64,000 bases of DNA from Caldimonas mangrovi (GTDB lineage: Bacteria; Pseudomonadota; Gammaproteobacteria; Burkholderiales; Burkholderiaceae_C), in assembly GCF_023721835.1 (NCBI RefSeq), contig NZ_JAMKFE010000009.1, positions 62,001 to 126,000 of the forward strand. The letters are read 5' to 3'. The notes under the pieces are model-generated. The model worked only from the letters and a program-made list of their open reading frames with translations. It searched no databases and was not told where the DNA came from. Both the position numbers and the translations under genes were made by a program. Positions 47,246-55,010 of the stretch are shown here, in pieces (the first letter of the stretch is position 1; each line of letters opens with the position of its first letter).

Positions 47246-49686
47246 TTCCGGCGCAGGTGCAGCCGCTGATCGACGGCATGCTCGAAGCCGTGTGGCTGGT
47301 TGACACCATCGACCTGCGTGTCGTCGCGGCCAACCAGGCCGCGGAAATGCTGCTCGGCGTCCCCGCCGGCTCCTTGCACGGCCGCCCGGCGGTCGATCTG
47401 ATCGCGACGCCCGAAGACCAGGCTTTCTGGGAGGATGCAGCCGCCGGTTTGGGCGACCGCATCCTGTCGGAAACGCTGGTGACGCATGCCGACGGCCGCA
47501 GCGTGCCGGTCGAGCGGCGCATCAGCCGGCTGTGGCTGGGGCCTGACTGGTCGGCCTATCTGGTTGCACTGCGTGATCGCAGCGAACAGCAGCAGGCCGA
47601 GGACGAGCTGGAAAAGCTCATTGCCGAGCTGCGGGCCACGCTGGAGTCGACCGCTGACGGCATTCTCGCACTCGACATGCACGGCGCCATTCGCGGCTAC
47701 AACCAGCGCTTCGCCGAGCTGTGGGGGTTGCCGCGCGCGCTGCTGACCCGACGCGACGACCAGGCGGTGTATGCATGGATGCAGCATGGCGTCGTCGACC
47801 GCGAGGGCTACGAGCAGAGGCTGGCGCTGATCGCGCAATCGCCGTTGGTGGAGGCCAGCGACACCCTGGTGCTGCGCTCAGGCAAAGTGCTCGAACGCAG
47901 CACGCTGCCGCAGTACAGCCGCGGCCAGCCCATTGGCCGGGTGTATTCGTTCAGGGACATCACGCAGCGGCTCGCGAGCGAGTCGCGATTGCAGCTTGCA
48001 GCCAAGGTGTTCGAGGCCAGCCTGGACGCGATCATCGTGGCCGATGCCGCAGGCCGCGTGGTGGCGGCCAATCCGAGTTGCGAGCGGCTGATCGGCTGCT
48101 CTCGCCAATCGATGACGGGGCGCCACTTGCGCGAGCTGCTGCTGGAGCCGGACAACCGCGATGTGCTCGAGCAAGTGCGCGAGCGACTGAAGGTGCAGGG
48201 CTACTGGGAGGGCGAGCTGCGCCATTTCCAGCAGCAGGGCGTGGGCGGGCCGTGCCACGTCGCCATGGTGCGGCTGCCCGACGAGTCGGGGCGCACGTTG
48301 CACTACATTGCCTTCGTCAAGGACCTGACCGACAAGATGGCCGCCAAGCGCCGCATCGAGGAGCTGGCCTATACCGACGCGCTGACGGGCTTGCCGAACC
48401 GGCTGGTGCTCGGCGAGCGGGTCGAGTTCGCGATCGCGCTGGCCCGGCGCGACAGCCAGCCGTTCGCGGTGCTGTTCGTCGACCTCGACCGCTTCAAGCA
48501 CATCAACGATTCGCTCGGGCACCTGTTCGGCGACCGTGTGCTGGTCGAGGTGGCGCACCGCATCCGAAGCTGTCTGCGCGAGGTCGACATCGTGTCGCGC
48601 CTGGGCGGCGACGAGTTCGTGCTGCTGATCCACCAGGCCGACGCCCGCGGTGCCGAGCAGGCGGCGCGCCGGGTGATCGCCGCGTTGAGCGAACCTCTGA
48701 CGCTTGACGAGATGAGCTTCACGATGACGTGCAGCATCGGCATCGCGCTGTATCCGAACGACGGTGCGTCACTGAACGACCTGATCAAGAACGCGGACGC
48801 GGCCATGTACCGCGTCAAGGAACGGGGCCGGGCGAGCTTCCGCTTCTACCAGCCGCAGATGAATGTCGACCTGCTGTCGCGCATGAAGATCGACCACGCG
48901 ATGCGCCAAGCGCTTGGCCGCGGCGACTTCCGGCTGCACTACCAGCCGCAGATCGACGTGCACAGTGGCGCCGTCATCGGGGCCGAGGCCTTGCTGCGGT
49001 GGCGTGACGAAGAACTCGGCGAGGTGTCTCCCGGCCGTTTCATTCCGGTGGCCGAAGAGAGCGGATTCATCGTCGCCCTCGGCGAATGGGTGCTCGGCGA
49101 GGCGGTGCAGCAGGCGGCTGCATGGCATCGCCAAGGCCTGGGACTGGTGGTGTCGATCAACGTCTCGGCGCTGCAGTTCCAGCAGGCTCATTTTGTCGAA
49201 CAGGTCGCCGCTGTGATCGGGGCGGCTGGCCTGCCGCCGCGCAGCCTCGAGCTGGAGCTGACGGAGTCGATCCTGATCCAGGATGCCGACGAAGCACTGC
49301 TGAGACTGAACGCATTGGCGGCGCTCGGCGTGCGGCTTGCGATCGACGATTTCGGCACCGGCTACTCGAGCCTCGGCTACCTGAAGCGTTTCCCGATCGA
49401 GAAGCTGAAGATCGACCGCTCTTTCATCCAGGGACTGCCAGGCGACGAAAGCGATGCCGGCATCGTCCATGCGATCGTCAACCTCGCGCGAGCGCTGCAC
49501 CTGACCGTGATCGCCGAAGGCGTCGAGACCGAGGCGCAGCGAGAGTTCCTGGTACAGGCCGGCTGCGACGAGTTCCAAGGTTTCCTGTTTTCCCCGGCGG
49601 TGGCCAGCACCGAACTCGAAGAAGTGCTGTGCCGGGTTTCGATGGCACCGGCACGGGAGCGATCGGAACTGCAGTTGTTGCGGTGA
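47242..49686 (+). CDS. PAS-GGDEF-EAL cyclic-di-GMP enzyme
   Basis: This 814-residue protein has about three PAS-like sensor segments (roughly 1-110, 125-245, 250-370), a GGDEF domain and an EAL domain. The GGDEF motif is intact in RLGGDEFVLLI, and an inhibitory RxxD site (REVD) lies exactly five residues ahead of it. The EAL motif (GAEALLRW), the ELTESILI and DDFGTGYSSLGYL segments and later KIDRSFI are also intact, so both synthesis and breakdown of c-di-GMP are possible. No membrane helix is seen. It is coupled to the HD-GYP gene by an ATGA overlap. Confidence 0.94.
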   Translation: MIPAQVQPLIDGMLEAVWLVDTIDLRVVAANQAAEMLLGVPAGSLHGRPAVDLIATPEDQAFWEDAAAGLGDRILSETLVTHADGRSVPVERRISRLWLGPDWSAYLVALRDRSEQQQAEDELEKLIAELRATLESTADGILALDMHGAIRGYNQRFAELWGLPRALLTRRDDQAVYAWMQHGVVDREGYEQRLALIAQSPLVEASDTLVLRSGKVLERSTLPQYSRGQPIGRVYSFRDITQRLASESRLQLAAKVFEASLDAIIVADAAGRVVAANPSCERLIGCSRQSMTGRHLRELLLEPDNRDVLEQVRERLKVQGYWEGELRHFQQQGVGGPCHVAMVRLPDESGRTLHYIAFVKDLTDKMAAKRRIEELAYTDALTGLPNRLVLGERVEFAIALARRDSQPFAVLFVDLDRFKHINDSLGHLFGDRVLVEVAHRIRSCLREVDIVSRLGGDEFVLLIHQADARGAEQAARRVIAALSEPLTLDEMSFTMTCSIGIALYPNDGASLNDLIKNADAAMYRVKERGRASFRFYQPQMNVDLLSRMKIDHAMRQALGRGDFRLHYQPQIDVHSGAVIGAEALLRWRDEELGEVSPGRFIPVAEESGFIVALGEWVLGEAVQQAAAWHRQGLGLVVSINVSALQFQQAHFVEQVAAVIGAAGLPPRSLELELTESILIQDADEALLRLNALAALGVRLAIDDFGTGYSSLGYLKRFPIEKLKIDRSFIQGLPGDESDAGIVHAIVNLARALHLTVIAEGVETEAQREFLVQAGCDEFQGFLFSPAVASTELEEVLCRVSMAPARERSELQLLR

Positions 49687-49763
49687 CATGCTGCCTGAGC
49701 CCGCCGTGTGCTCACCGGGGTGCACGCGGTCCGGGTATTCCCTGGTATCGCAGGTCGCACTCG

Positions 49764-49801
49764 TGAATCAGCATATAAGCAATTGCTTATTTGCTGATTC
49801 A
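49764..49801. promoter_or_regulatory. 38-base palindromic operator before soxR
   Basis: The two 19-base halves pair at 18 of 19 positions, with the single mismatch at 49774/49791. The core ATAAGCAATTGCTTAT (49775-49790) is perfect. The outer arms GAATCAGC and GCTGATTC resemble ArsR-type operators. A TATAAG -10-like hexamer (49774-49779) lies within it. The palindrome ends four bases before the soxR ATG. Confidence 0.75.
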
Positions 49802-49805
49802 GATC

Positions 49806-50177
49806 ATGTCCGCTGTCCCCCCATCGCTGCAGGAGCCCCAGGCGGCCCGCGTCTTCGAGCTCGCTGCCGAGCTGTTCGGCGTGTTGTCGACCCCCCTGCG
49901 GCTGCGGGTGCTGAGCGCGCTGTGCAACGAAGAAAAGACGGTTTCGCAACTGCTGGCCGAAATCGACACGACGCAGCCGAATCTCTCGCAGCACCTCACC
50001 GTGCTCTACCGCGCCGGCATTCTCGCGCGCCGCAAGGAGGGTGCTCAGGTCTACTACCGGGTGCAGAGCGAAAAGGCGGCAGCGCTGTGCCGCAGCGTCT
50101 GCACGCAGGTCGCGATCGAACTCGACGACCGGGCGCAACTGCCGTTGCAGGAACGGCTGGTCGGGAGGGTCGCGTGA
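49806..50177 (+). CDS. soxR: ArsR-family repressor SoxR of the sox operon
   Basis: The 123-residue winged-helix protein has an ArsR core (LFGVLSTPLRLRVLSAL, then TTQPNLSQHLTVLYRAGILARRKEGAQVYYRV). It lacks classical metal sites but has Cys40 in the second helix and Cys95/Cys99 in the last. Two cysteines so placed are used for per- or polysulfide sensing in the related SqrR/BigR/YgaV/SoxR group. It is named for its position at the head of the sox genes and should not be confused with the MerR-type SoxR. No ribosome binding site is visible; the start follows the operator directly. Confidence 0.85.
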   Translation: MSAVPPSLQEPQAARVFELAAELFGVLSTPLRLRVLSALCNEEKTVSQLLAEIDTTQPNLSQHLTVLYRAGILARRKEGAQVYYRVQSEKAAALCRSVCTQVAIELDDRAQLPLQERLVGRVA

Positions 50178-51511
50178 TGACGCAACCGGCACCGTTGAAG
50201 CGCGCGCCCGAGGGCTTTCTGACGCCCGAGCAGATCGAGGACGTGAAGGCCGGGCGCCGCAGGTTCCTGCGCGGCGCGCTCGCGGCGGCCAGTGCGGCTG
50301 CCGCCGGCGCTGCGCTGGCCGAGCCGAAGGGCGGCGACCCCCACATCGTGCAGCTGCCCGAGCACAGCATGGCGCTGGGCCAGGCGGTGGCGGCGCGGGG
50401 CTACGGCCAGCCGTCGAAGTACGAAACGAATCTCCAGCGCCGTGAGAGCCCCGGCCTCACGCGGGTGCGCCAGGCGAGCGTCAGCTTCTGCCCGCTGCAG
50501 GGACTGTTCGGCATCATCACGCCCAGCGGGTTGCATTTCGAGCGCCACCATCAGGGCTGGTGGGACATCGACCCGTCGAAGCACCGGCTGATGGTCAACG
50601 GCTCGGACCCGAAGATGCTCGAGCGCCCGATGGTGTTCACGATGGACGAGCTGATGCGGCTGCCCAGCGTGAGCCGCATCCACTTCATCGAGTGTGGTGC
50701 CAACACCGGCATGGAATGGGGCAACGTGGCGGTCCCCACGGTCCAGTACACGCACGGCATGCTCAGTTGCTGCGAGTTCACCGGCGTGCCGCTTCGCACC
50801 GTGCTCGAAATGTGCGGCGCCGACTTCAAGCGAGGGAAATTCGTGCTGGCCGAAGGCGGCGATGGCTCCAGCATGACGCGCACCATCCCGATGGAGCTGG
50901 TGATGAGTGGCGAGGTGTTGCTGGCCTACGGACAGAACGGCGAGATGCTGCGGCCCGAGAACGGCTACCCGCTGCGGCTGGTGGTGCCCGGCGTCCAGGG
51001 CGTCAGCTGGGTCAAGTACCTGCGCCGCATCGAGCTCGGCGATCAGCCTTACGCGACCAAGGACGAAGTCATGCACTACGTCGACTTGATGCCGGACGGC
51101 ACGCACCGCCAGTACACATCGATCCAGGAATGCAAGAGCGTCGTCACGACGCCCTCGGGCGGACAGGTGTTGCTCGACAAGGGCTACTACAACGTCACCG
51201 GGCTGGCATGGAGCGGGCGCGGCAAGATCGTCAAGGTGGACGTCAGCTTCGACGGCGGGCGCAACTGGGCAAGCGCACGGCTGCAGACCCCGGTGTTGAG
51301 CAAATGCCTGACGCGCTTCAACATCGACTGGGCCTGGGACGGCAAGCCGGCCATCGTGCAAAGCCGCGCGACCGACGAGACCGGCTACGTGCAACCGACC
51401 TACGCGCAGTTGCGTGCCGTGCGCGGGCGCCGCTCGATCTATCACAACAACGCGATCCAGTCATGGCTGGTCGAGGAGAGCGGGGAGGTGAAGAATGTCC
51501 AGCTTTCCTAG
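50177..51511 (+). CDS. soxC: Sulfite/sulfane dehydrogenase molybdenum subunit SoxC
   Basis: SoxC is the molybdopterin subunit of SoxCD, which oxidises the sulfane sulfur bound to SoxY. The 444-residue protein has a Tat signal (RRRFLRGALAAASA), the sulfite-oxidase fold with the molybdenum-ligating Cys in HFIECGANTGMEWG, the cofactor-binding RLVVPGVQGVSWVKYLRR, and the dimerisation region with TGLAWSGRGKIVKVDVSFDGG. It overlaps soxR by one base and soxD by 17. Moco genes lie about 8 kb upstream. Confidence 0.96.
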   Translation: MTQPAPLKRAPEGFLTPEQIEDVKAGRRRFLRGALAAASAAAAGAALAEPKGGDPHIVQLPEHSMALGQAVAARGYGQPSKYETNLQRRESPGLTRVRQASVSFCPLQGLFGIITPSGLHFERHHQGWWDIDPSKHRLMVNGSDPKMLERPMVFTMDELMRLPSVSRIHFIECGANTGMEWGNVAVPTVQYTHGMLSCCEFTGVPLRTVLEMCGADFKRGKFVLAEGGDGSSMTRTIPMELVMSGEVLLAYGQNGEMLRPENGYPLRLVVPGVQGVSWVKYLRRIELGDQPYATKDEVMHYVDLMPDGTHRQYTSIQECKSVVTTPSGGQVLLDKGYYNVTGLAWSGRGKIVKVDVSFDGGRNWASARLQTPVLSKCLTRFNIDWAWDGKPAIVQSRATDETGYVQPTYAQLRAVRGRRSIYHNNAIQSWLVEESGEVKNVQLS

Positions 51512-52535
51512 GTGGGCGGCCTGTGCGCTGGTGTTCGCCGCCGTGGCGGCCTCGGCACAACAGCGCTTTCCCGGCATCGGCCGCAGCGCCACCGAGGCCG
51601 AGGTGCGGGCCTGGGACATCGACGTGCGAGCCGACTTCAAGGGCCTGCCGAAGGGGCAGGGCAGCGTCGCCCTCGGCCTGGAAGTATGGGAAGCGAAGTG
51701 CGCTTCGTGCCACGGCGTGTTCGGCGAATCGAACGACGTGTTCTTCCCCATCGTGGGCGGCACGACCCGGCAGGACATCGTCAGCGGCCGTGTGGCGCGG
51801 CTGGCCGATCCGGCCTACCCGCAGCGCACCACGCTGATGAAGCTGTCGACCGTCTCGTCGCTGTGGGACTACATCAACCGGGCGATGCCATGGACGGCGC
51901 CGAAGACGCTGACGACCGAGGAGGTCTACGCGGTCACTGCCTACATCCTGCATCTCGGTGACATCGTCCCGGACGATTTCGTGCTGTCCGACCGCAACAT
52001 CGCCGAGGTGCAGCAGCGTCTGCCCAACCGCAACGGCATGACCACCGCCCACGCCCTGTGGCCGGGCTCGGGGCTGGGCGGCACGACACGTCCCGACGTG
52101 CAGGCCGGGGCCTGCATGAGCGGCTGCGCAGGTGAGCCCAAGCTGGCGTCCTATTTGCCCGAACACGCGCGCGACGCGCACGGCAATTTGGCGGATCAGC
52201 AACGCCGGGTCGGCCCGATGCGCGGCGCCGTCACCGTCCGGACGACCGCCGCGGCGCCGGCGGCGAGCACGAACGCCTCGCCGCTGCAACTGCTCCAGAA
52301 GAACGCGTGCCTGGCATGCCACGCCAACGACGTGAAACTGGTCGGCCCTGCGTTCAAGGAGGTGGCTGCGCGCTATGCCGGCCGGGCCGACCGGGTCGAG
52401 TACCTGGCCGGCAAGATCCGCGGCGGCGCTCAGGGCAGCTGGGGGGCCATCCCCATGCCGGCACAGACACAGCTCAGCGAGGCCGAGGCGCAGGCGCTCG
52501 CGAAGTGGATCGCAAACCTGAACAGTGAAAAATAG
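51495..52535 (+). CDS. soxD: SoxD diheme cytochrome c
   Basis: This is the electron-accepting cytochrome subunit of SoxCD, 346 residues, with a signal peptide cleaved near ASAQ. Two c-type heme sites are present: CASCH (Cys69-His73) and CLACH (Cys272-His276). Its first 17 bases lie within the end of soxC. The protein length and two-heme layout match long SoxD proteins of alpha- and betaproteobacteria. Confidence 0.94.
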   Translation: MSSFPRWAACALVFAAVAASAQQRFPGIGRSATEAEVRAWDIDVRADFKGLPKGQGSVALGLEVWEAKCASCHGVFGESNDVFFPIVGGTTRQDIVSGRVARLADPAYPQRTTLMKLSTVSSLWDYINRAMPWTAPKTLTTEEVYAVTAYILHLGDIVPDDFVLSDRNIAEVQQRLPNRNGMTTAHALWPGSGLGGTTRPDVQAGACMSGCAGEPKLASYLPEHARDAHGNLADQQRRVGPMRGAVTVRTTAAAPAASTNASPLQLLQKNACLACHANDVKLVGPAFKEVAARYAGRADRVEYLAGKIRGGAQGSWGAIPMPAQTQLSEAEAQALAKWIANLNSEK

Positions 52536-52565
52536 GCAGTATTGCGGTCCCCGGGTTTCTCGTTT

Positions 52566-52589
52566 GGCGGTATCGTGCCGCCTTTTCTT
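52566..52589 (+). terminator. Attenuator-like hairpin between soxD and soxY
   Basis: GGCGG (52566-52570) and CCGCC (52578-52582) form a short stem that is followed by TTTTCTT. It lies 31 bases beyond soxD and 30 before soxY and resembles a weak intrinsic terminator that could set a lower or separate level for soxYZAXB. Confidence 0.4.
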
Positions 52590-52619
52590 GCACATGTTCA
52601 TCGTTGGAGGTTGATCGCT

Positions 52620-53081
52620 ATGGGTAACCGCAGGCAGTTTCTGCACACGAGCGCCAGCACGGCGGTGCTCGGCTTGGCCGCATCGGCAGGTCTTCTGCCC
52701 ACGGCTGCCCAGGCAGCGTGGAACAAGGGGGCTTTCGAGGCCAAGGGCATGGCCGAAGTGGTGAAAGCCCTTGGGGGCGCGGCACCGGTCGAGAGCAAGG
52801 ACGTGCAGCTCAACGCACCCGAGATCGCCGAGAACGGCAGCGTGGTGCGGGTGGGGGCGGTCAGCAACCTGCCGGGGACGACGCAGGTCGCCATCCTGGT
52901 GGAAAAGAACCCGAACACGCTCGCCGCGCTGTTCGACGTGCCGGCCGGCACCGACCCGAACGTTGCCACCAATATCAAGATGGGGCAGTCGTCCAACGTC
53001 TACGCGCTGGTCAAGGCGGGCGACAAGTACTACTACGCCACCAAGGAAGTGAAGGTCACGCTGGGCGGCTGCGGCGGCTGA
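52620..53081 (+). CDS. soxY: Thiosulfate oxidation carrier protein SoxY
   Basis: SoxY is the periplasmic sulfur carrier on which all Sox intermediates are bound. The 153-residue precursor has a Tat signal (NRRQFLHTSAS) and ends in the carrier motif GGCGG, with the Cys that binds thiosulfate. GGAGG precedes the ATG. A longer frame from 52542 is open but adds a non-family extension. It is followed by soxZ 49 bases later; the two form a heterodimer, and SoxZ travels with it through the Tat system. Confidence 0.96.
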   Translation: MGNRRQFLHTSASTAVLGLAASAGLLPTAAQAAWNKGAFEAKGMAEVVKALGGAAPVESKDVQLNAPEIAENGSVVRVGAVSNLPGTTQVAILVEKNPNTLAALFDVPAGTDPNVATNIKMGQSSNVYALVKAGDKYYYATKEVKVTLGGCGG

Positions 53082-53130
53082 AGCCGGCGGCGGACGACGG
53101 CAAACGAAACCGAACACGAGGAGTATCGAG

Positions 53131-53442
53131 ATGGCAGATCCCATGCGCATCCGTGCCCAGGCACAGGGCGACAAGACGACGGTGCGCGTTCTGATGGCGC
53201 ACGAGATGGAAAGCGGCCAGCGCAAGGACGCGGCCGGCAAGACGATCCCTGCCTGGTTCATCCAGGACGTGACCGCTCAGCACAACGGCAAGACGGTGAT
53301 GTCGGCCCAATGGGGACCGGCGGTGTCGAAGAACCCGTACCTGCAGTTCAGCTTTGCGGGCGGCAAGCCGGGCGACAAGATCACGATCACCTGGGTCGAC
53401 AACAAGGGCGACAAGCGCACCGACGAAGCGACGATCGCCTGA
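53131..53442 (+). CDS. soxZ: Thiosulfate oxidation protein SoxZ
   Basis: This 103-residue all-beta protein without its own signal peptide is the partner of SoxY. Family text includes MRIRAQAQGDKTTVRVLMAHEMESGQRKD-type beginning (here split by methionines), FIQDVTAQHNGKTV and FSFAGGKPGDKITITWVDNKG. A GAGGAG ribosome binding site lies just upstream. Confidence 0.95.
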   Translation: MADPMRIRAQAQGDKTTVRVLMAHEMESGQRKDAAGKTIPAWFIQDVTAQHNGKTVMSAQWGPAVSKNPYLQFSFAGGKPGDKITITWVDNKGDKRTDEATIA

Positions 53443-53478
53443 GCGCGCACCGCCACGACAACACGAGGAGAGACCACG

Positions 53479-54285
53479 ATGAAATGGGTAGCCCTGAGCG
53501 GTCTGTGCGCCGCCTTGCTGGTAAGCCTGCCGGCGGCGGCACAGAAGTCCGCGGCCGAAGCCATCGCCGACTATCGCGCGTCGCTGCAGGACGGCAATCC
53601 TGCCGACCTGAACGCCGCGCGCGGGGCCGAGCTGTGGCGCAAGGCACGTGGGCCAAAGAACGTTTCGCTGGAGAAGTGCGACCTGGGCAAGGGCCCTGGC
53701 GTGGTGGCGGGGGCCGCCGCGCAACTGCCGCGCCATTTCGCCGACGTGGGCGCGGTGATGGATGTCGAGTCGCGGCTGGTGCACTGCATGGTTGCGCTGC
53801 AGGGCTTCGAGCGGGACGCGCTCGTGGCCAAGCCGTATTCCGGCACGGCCGAGAAGGCCACCGACATCGAGGACCTGGTCGCGTTCATCTACGACGAATC
53901 GCGTGACGTGCAGGTCAAGGTTCCGCAGTCGCACGCCAAGGAGAAGCAGGCATACGAGCGCGGCAAGAAGATCTTCTTCTTCCGCGGCGGCCCGTACGAT
54001 TTCTCGTGCGCATCCTGCCACTCGGCCGACGGCCAGCGGATTCGCCTGCAGGATCTGCCGAACCTGACGCAGAAGGCGCCGGCGCAAGCGGCGTTTGCGT
54101 CTTGGCCGGCCTATCGCGTCTCGCAAGGCGCGGTGCGCACCATGCAATGGCGGCTGTACGACTGCTTCCGCCAGCAGCGCTTTCCCGAGCTGAAGTACCT
54201 GAGCCAGGCGTCGGTGGACCTGATCACCTTCCTGGGCGTCAATGCCAATGGCGGCACGATGGCCGCGCCGGCGATCAAGCGTTGA
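53479..54285 (+). CDS. soxA: SoxA cytochrome c subunit of SoxXA
   Basis: SoxXA joins thiosulfate to the SoxY cysteine. The 268-residue precursor has a signal peptide (cut near AAAQ) and one c-heme site CASCH (Cys177). Cys229 in YDCFRQQRFPE is the axial heme ligand and active-site cysteine. The first-half heme of diheme SoxA is absent; two cysteines there (SLEKC, LVHC) probably form a disulfide, as in single-heme SoxA. GAGGAG precedes the ATG. Confidence 0.95.
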   Translation: MKWVALSGLCAALLVSLPAAAQKSAAEAIADYRASLQDGNPADLNAARGAELWRKARGPKNVSLEKCDLGKGPGVVAGAAAQLPRHFADVGAVMDVESRLVHCMVALQGFERDALVAKPYSGTAEKATDIEDLVAFIYDESRDVQVKVPQSHAKEKQAYERGKKIFFFRGGPYDFSCASCHSADGQRIRLQDLPNLTQKAPAQAAFASWPAYRVSQGAVRTMQWRLYDCFRQQRFPELKYLSQASVDLITFLGVNANGGTMAAPAIKR

Positions 54286-54295
54286 GGAGCCGCTG

Positions 54296-54937
54296 ATGAA
54301 CAAGATTCGCATCACGATGGGCGTGTTCGCCGCGGCGGCCCTGGCCGCCGGCTGCGCTTCGATGAGCCGCGGCCCTGAAGTCACCGAGGTGCTTCAGGCT
54401 TCGTTCAAGGAGCGTGGAATCGCCAAGCTCGACCGGCTCGAGCAAAGCCCGCTGCAGAAGGCCTGCAGCGAGGCCGCAGCCGCCGGCAAGGACCTCGACA
54501 AGGCGGAGCGGGCGCAGCTGGAGAAGGCCGCGCTGGCGTCGGTGAAGTATCCGGCCGACGGGCAATACCTCGGCGACTGGAAGGAAGGCGAGAAGGTGGC
54601 GCAGAGCGGCCGCGGCCTGCAGTTCAACGACACGGCGCAGACGGTGGCTGGCGGCAACTGCTACGCCTGTCACCAGCTCAGCAAGGCCGAGATCTCGTTC
54701 GGCAACATCGGCCCCAGCCTTTACCACTACGGCAAGCTGCGCGGTGTCGCCAACCCGGTGGACCCGGCCAGCGCAGAAGTCGTCAAGTACACCTGGGGCA
54801 AGGTCTGGAACAGCCACGCCTACAACGCGTGCTCGAACATGCCTCGCTTCGGCGACGCGGGCATCCTGACCGAGTCACAGCTCAAGGACGTGATGGCGCT
54901 GCTGCTCGACCCGAAGTCGCCCGTCAACGCGCAGTAG
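54296..54937 (+). CDS. soxX: SoxX cytochrome c, predicted lipoprotein
   Basis: This is the small cytochrome partner of SoxA, 213 residues. It starts 11 bases after soxA with a GAGGAG ribosome binding site overlapping the soxA stop. The signal peptide ends in a lipobox, LAAGC, so membrane anchoring is predicted instead of a free periplasmic protein. The heme site is CYACH near residue 120 and a probable axial Met is in CSNMPRFG. A helical extension of about 85 residues precedes the heme domain, as in long SoxX proteins. Confidence 0.93.
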   Translation: MNKIRITMGVFAAAALAAGCASMSRGPEVTEVLQASFKERGIAKLDRLEQSPLQKACSEAAAAGKDLDKAERAQLEKAALASVKYPADGQYLGDWKEGEKVAQSGRGLQFNDTAQTVAGGNCYACHQLSKAEISFGNIGPSLYHYGKLRGVANPVDPASAEVVKYTWGKVWNSHAYNACSNMPRFGDAGILTESQLKDVMALLLDPKSPVNAQ

Positions 54938-54949
54938 GCGCGACCCTCG

Positions 54950-54973
54950 CACCGGGCGCCACGGCGCCCGGTG
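54950..54973. repeat. soxX-soxB stem-loop
   Basis: CACCGGGCGCC (54950-54960) and GGCGCCCGGTG (54963-54973) are perfect inverted repeats with AC between them, 12 bases beyond soxX and 37 before soxB. No T-run follows, so it may be an mRNA processing or stability element. Confidence 0.6.
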
Positions 54974-55010
54974 TCACATTCGGACCTGTGCTCCGTGGGA
55001 GACCCCCCGC

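Noticed and set aside
49688-50176. An upstream extension of soxC in the same frame back to 49688
   Set aside because: It runs through the operator and soxR, whereas ATG 50177 is followed by a proper Tat signal peptide.
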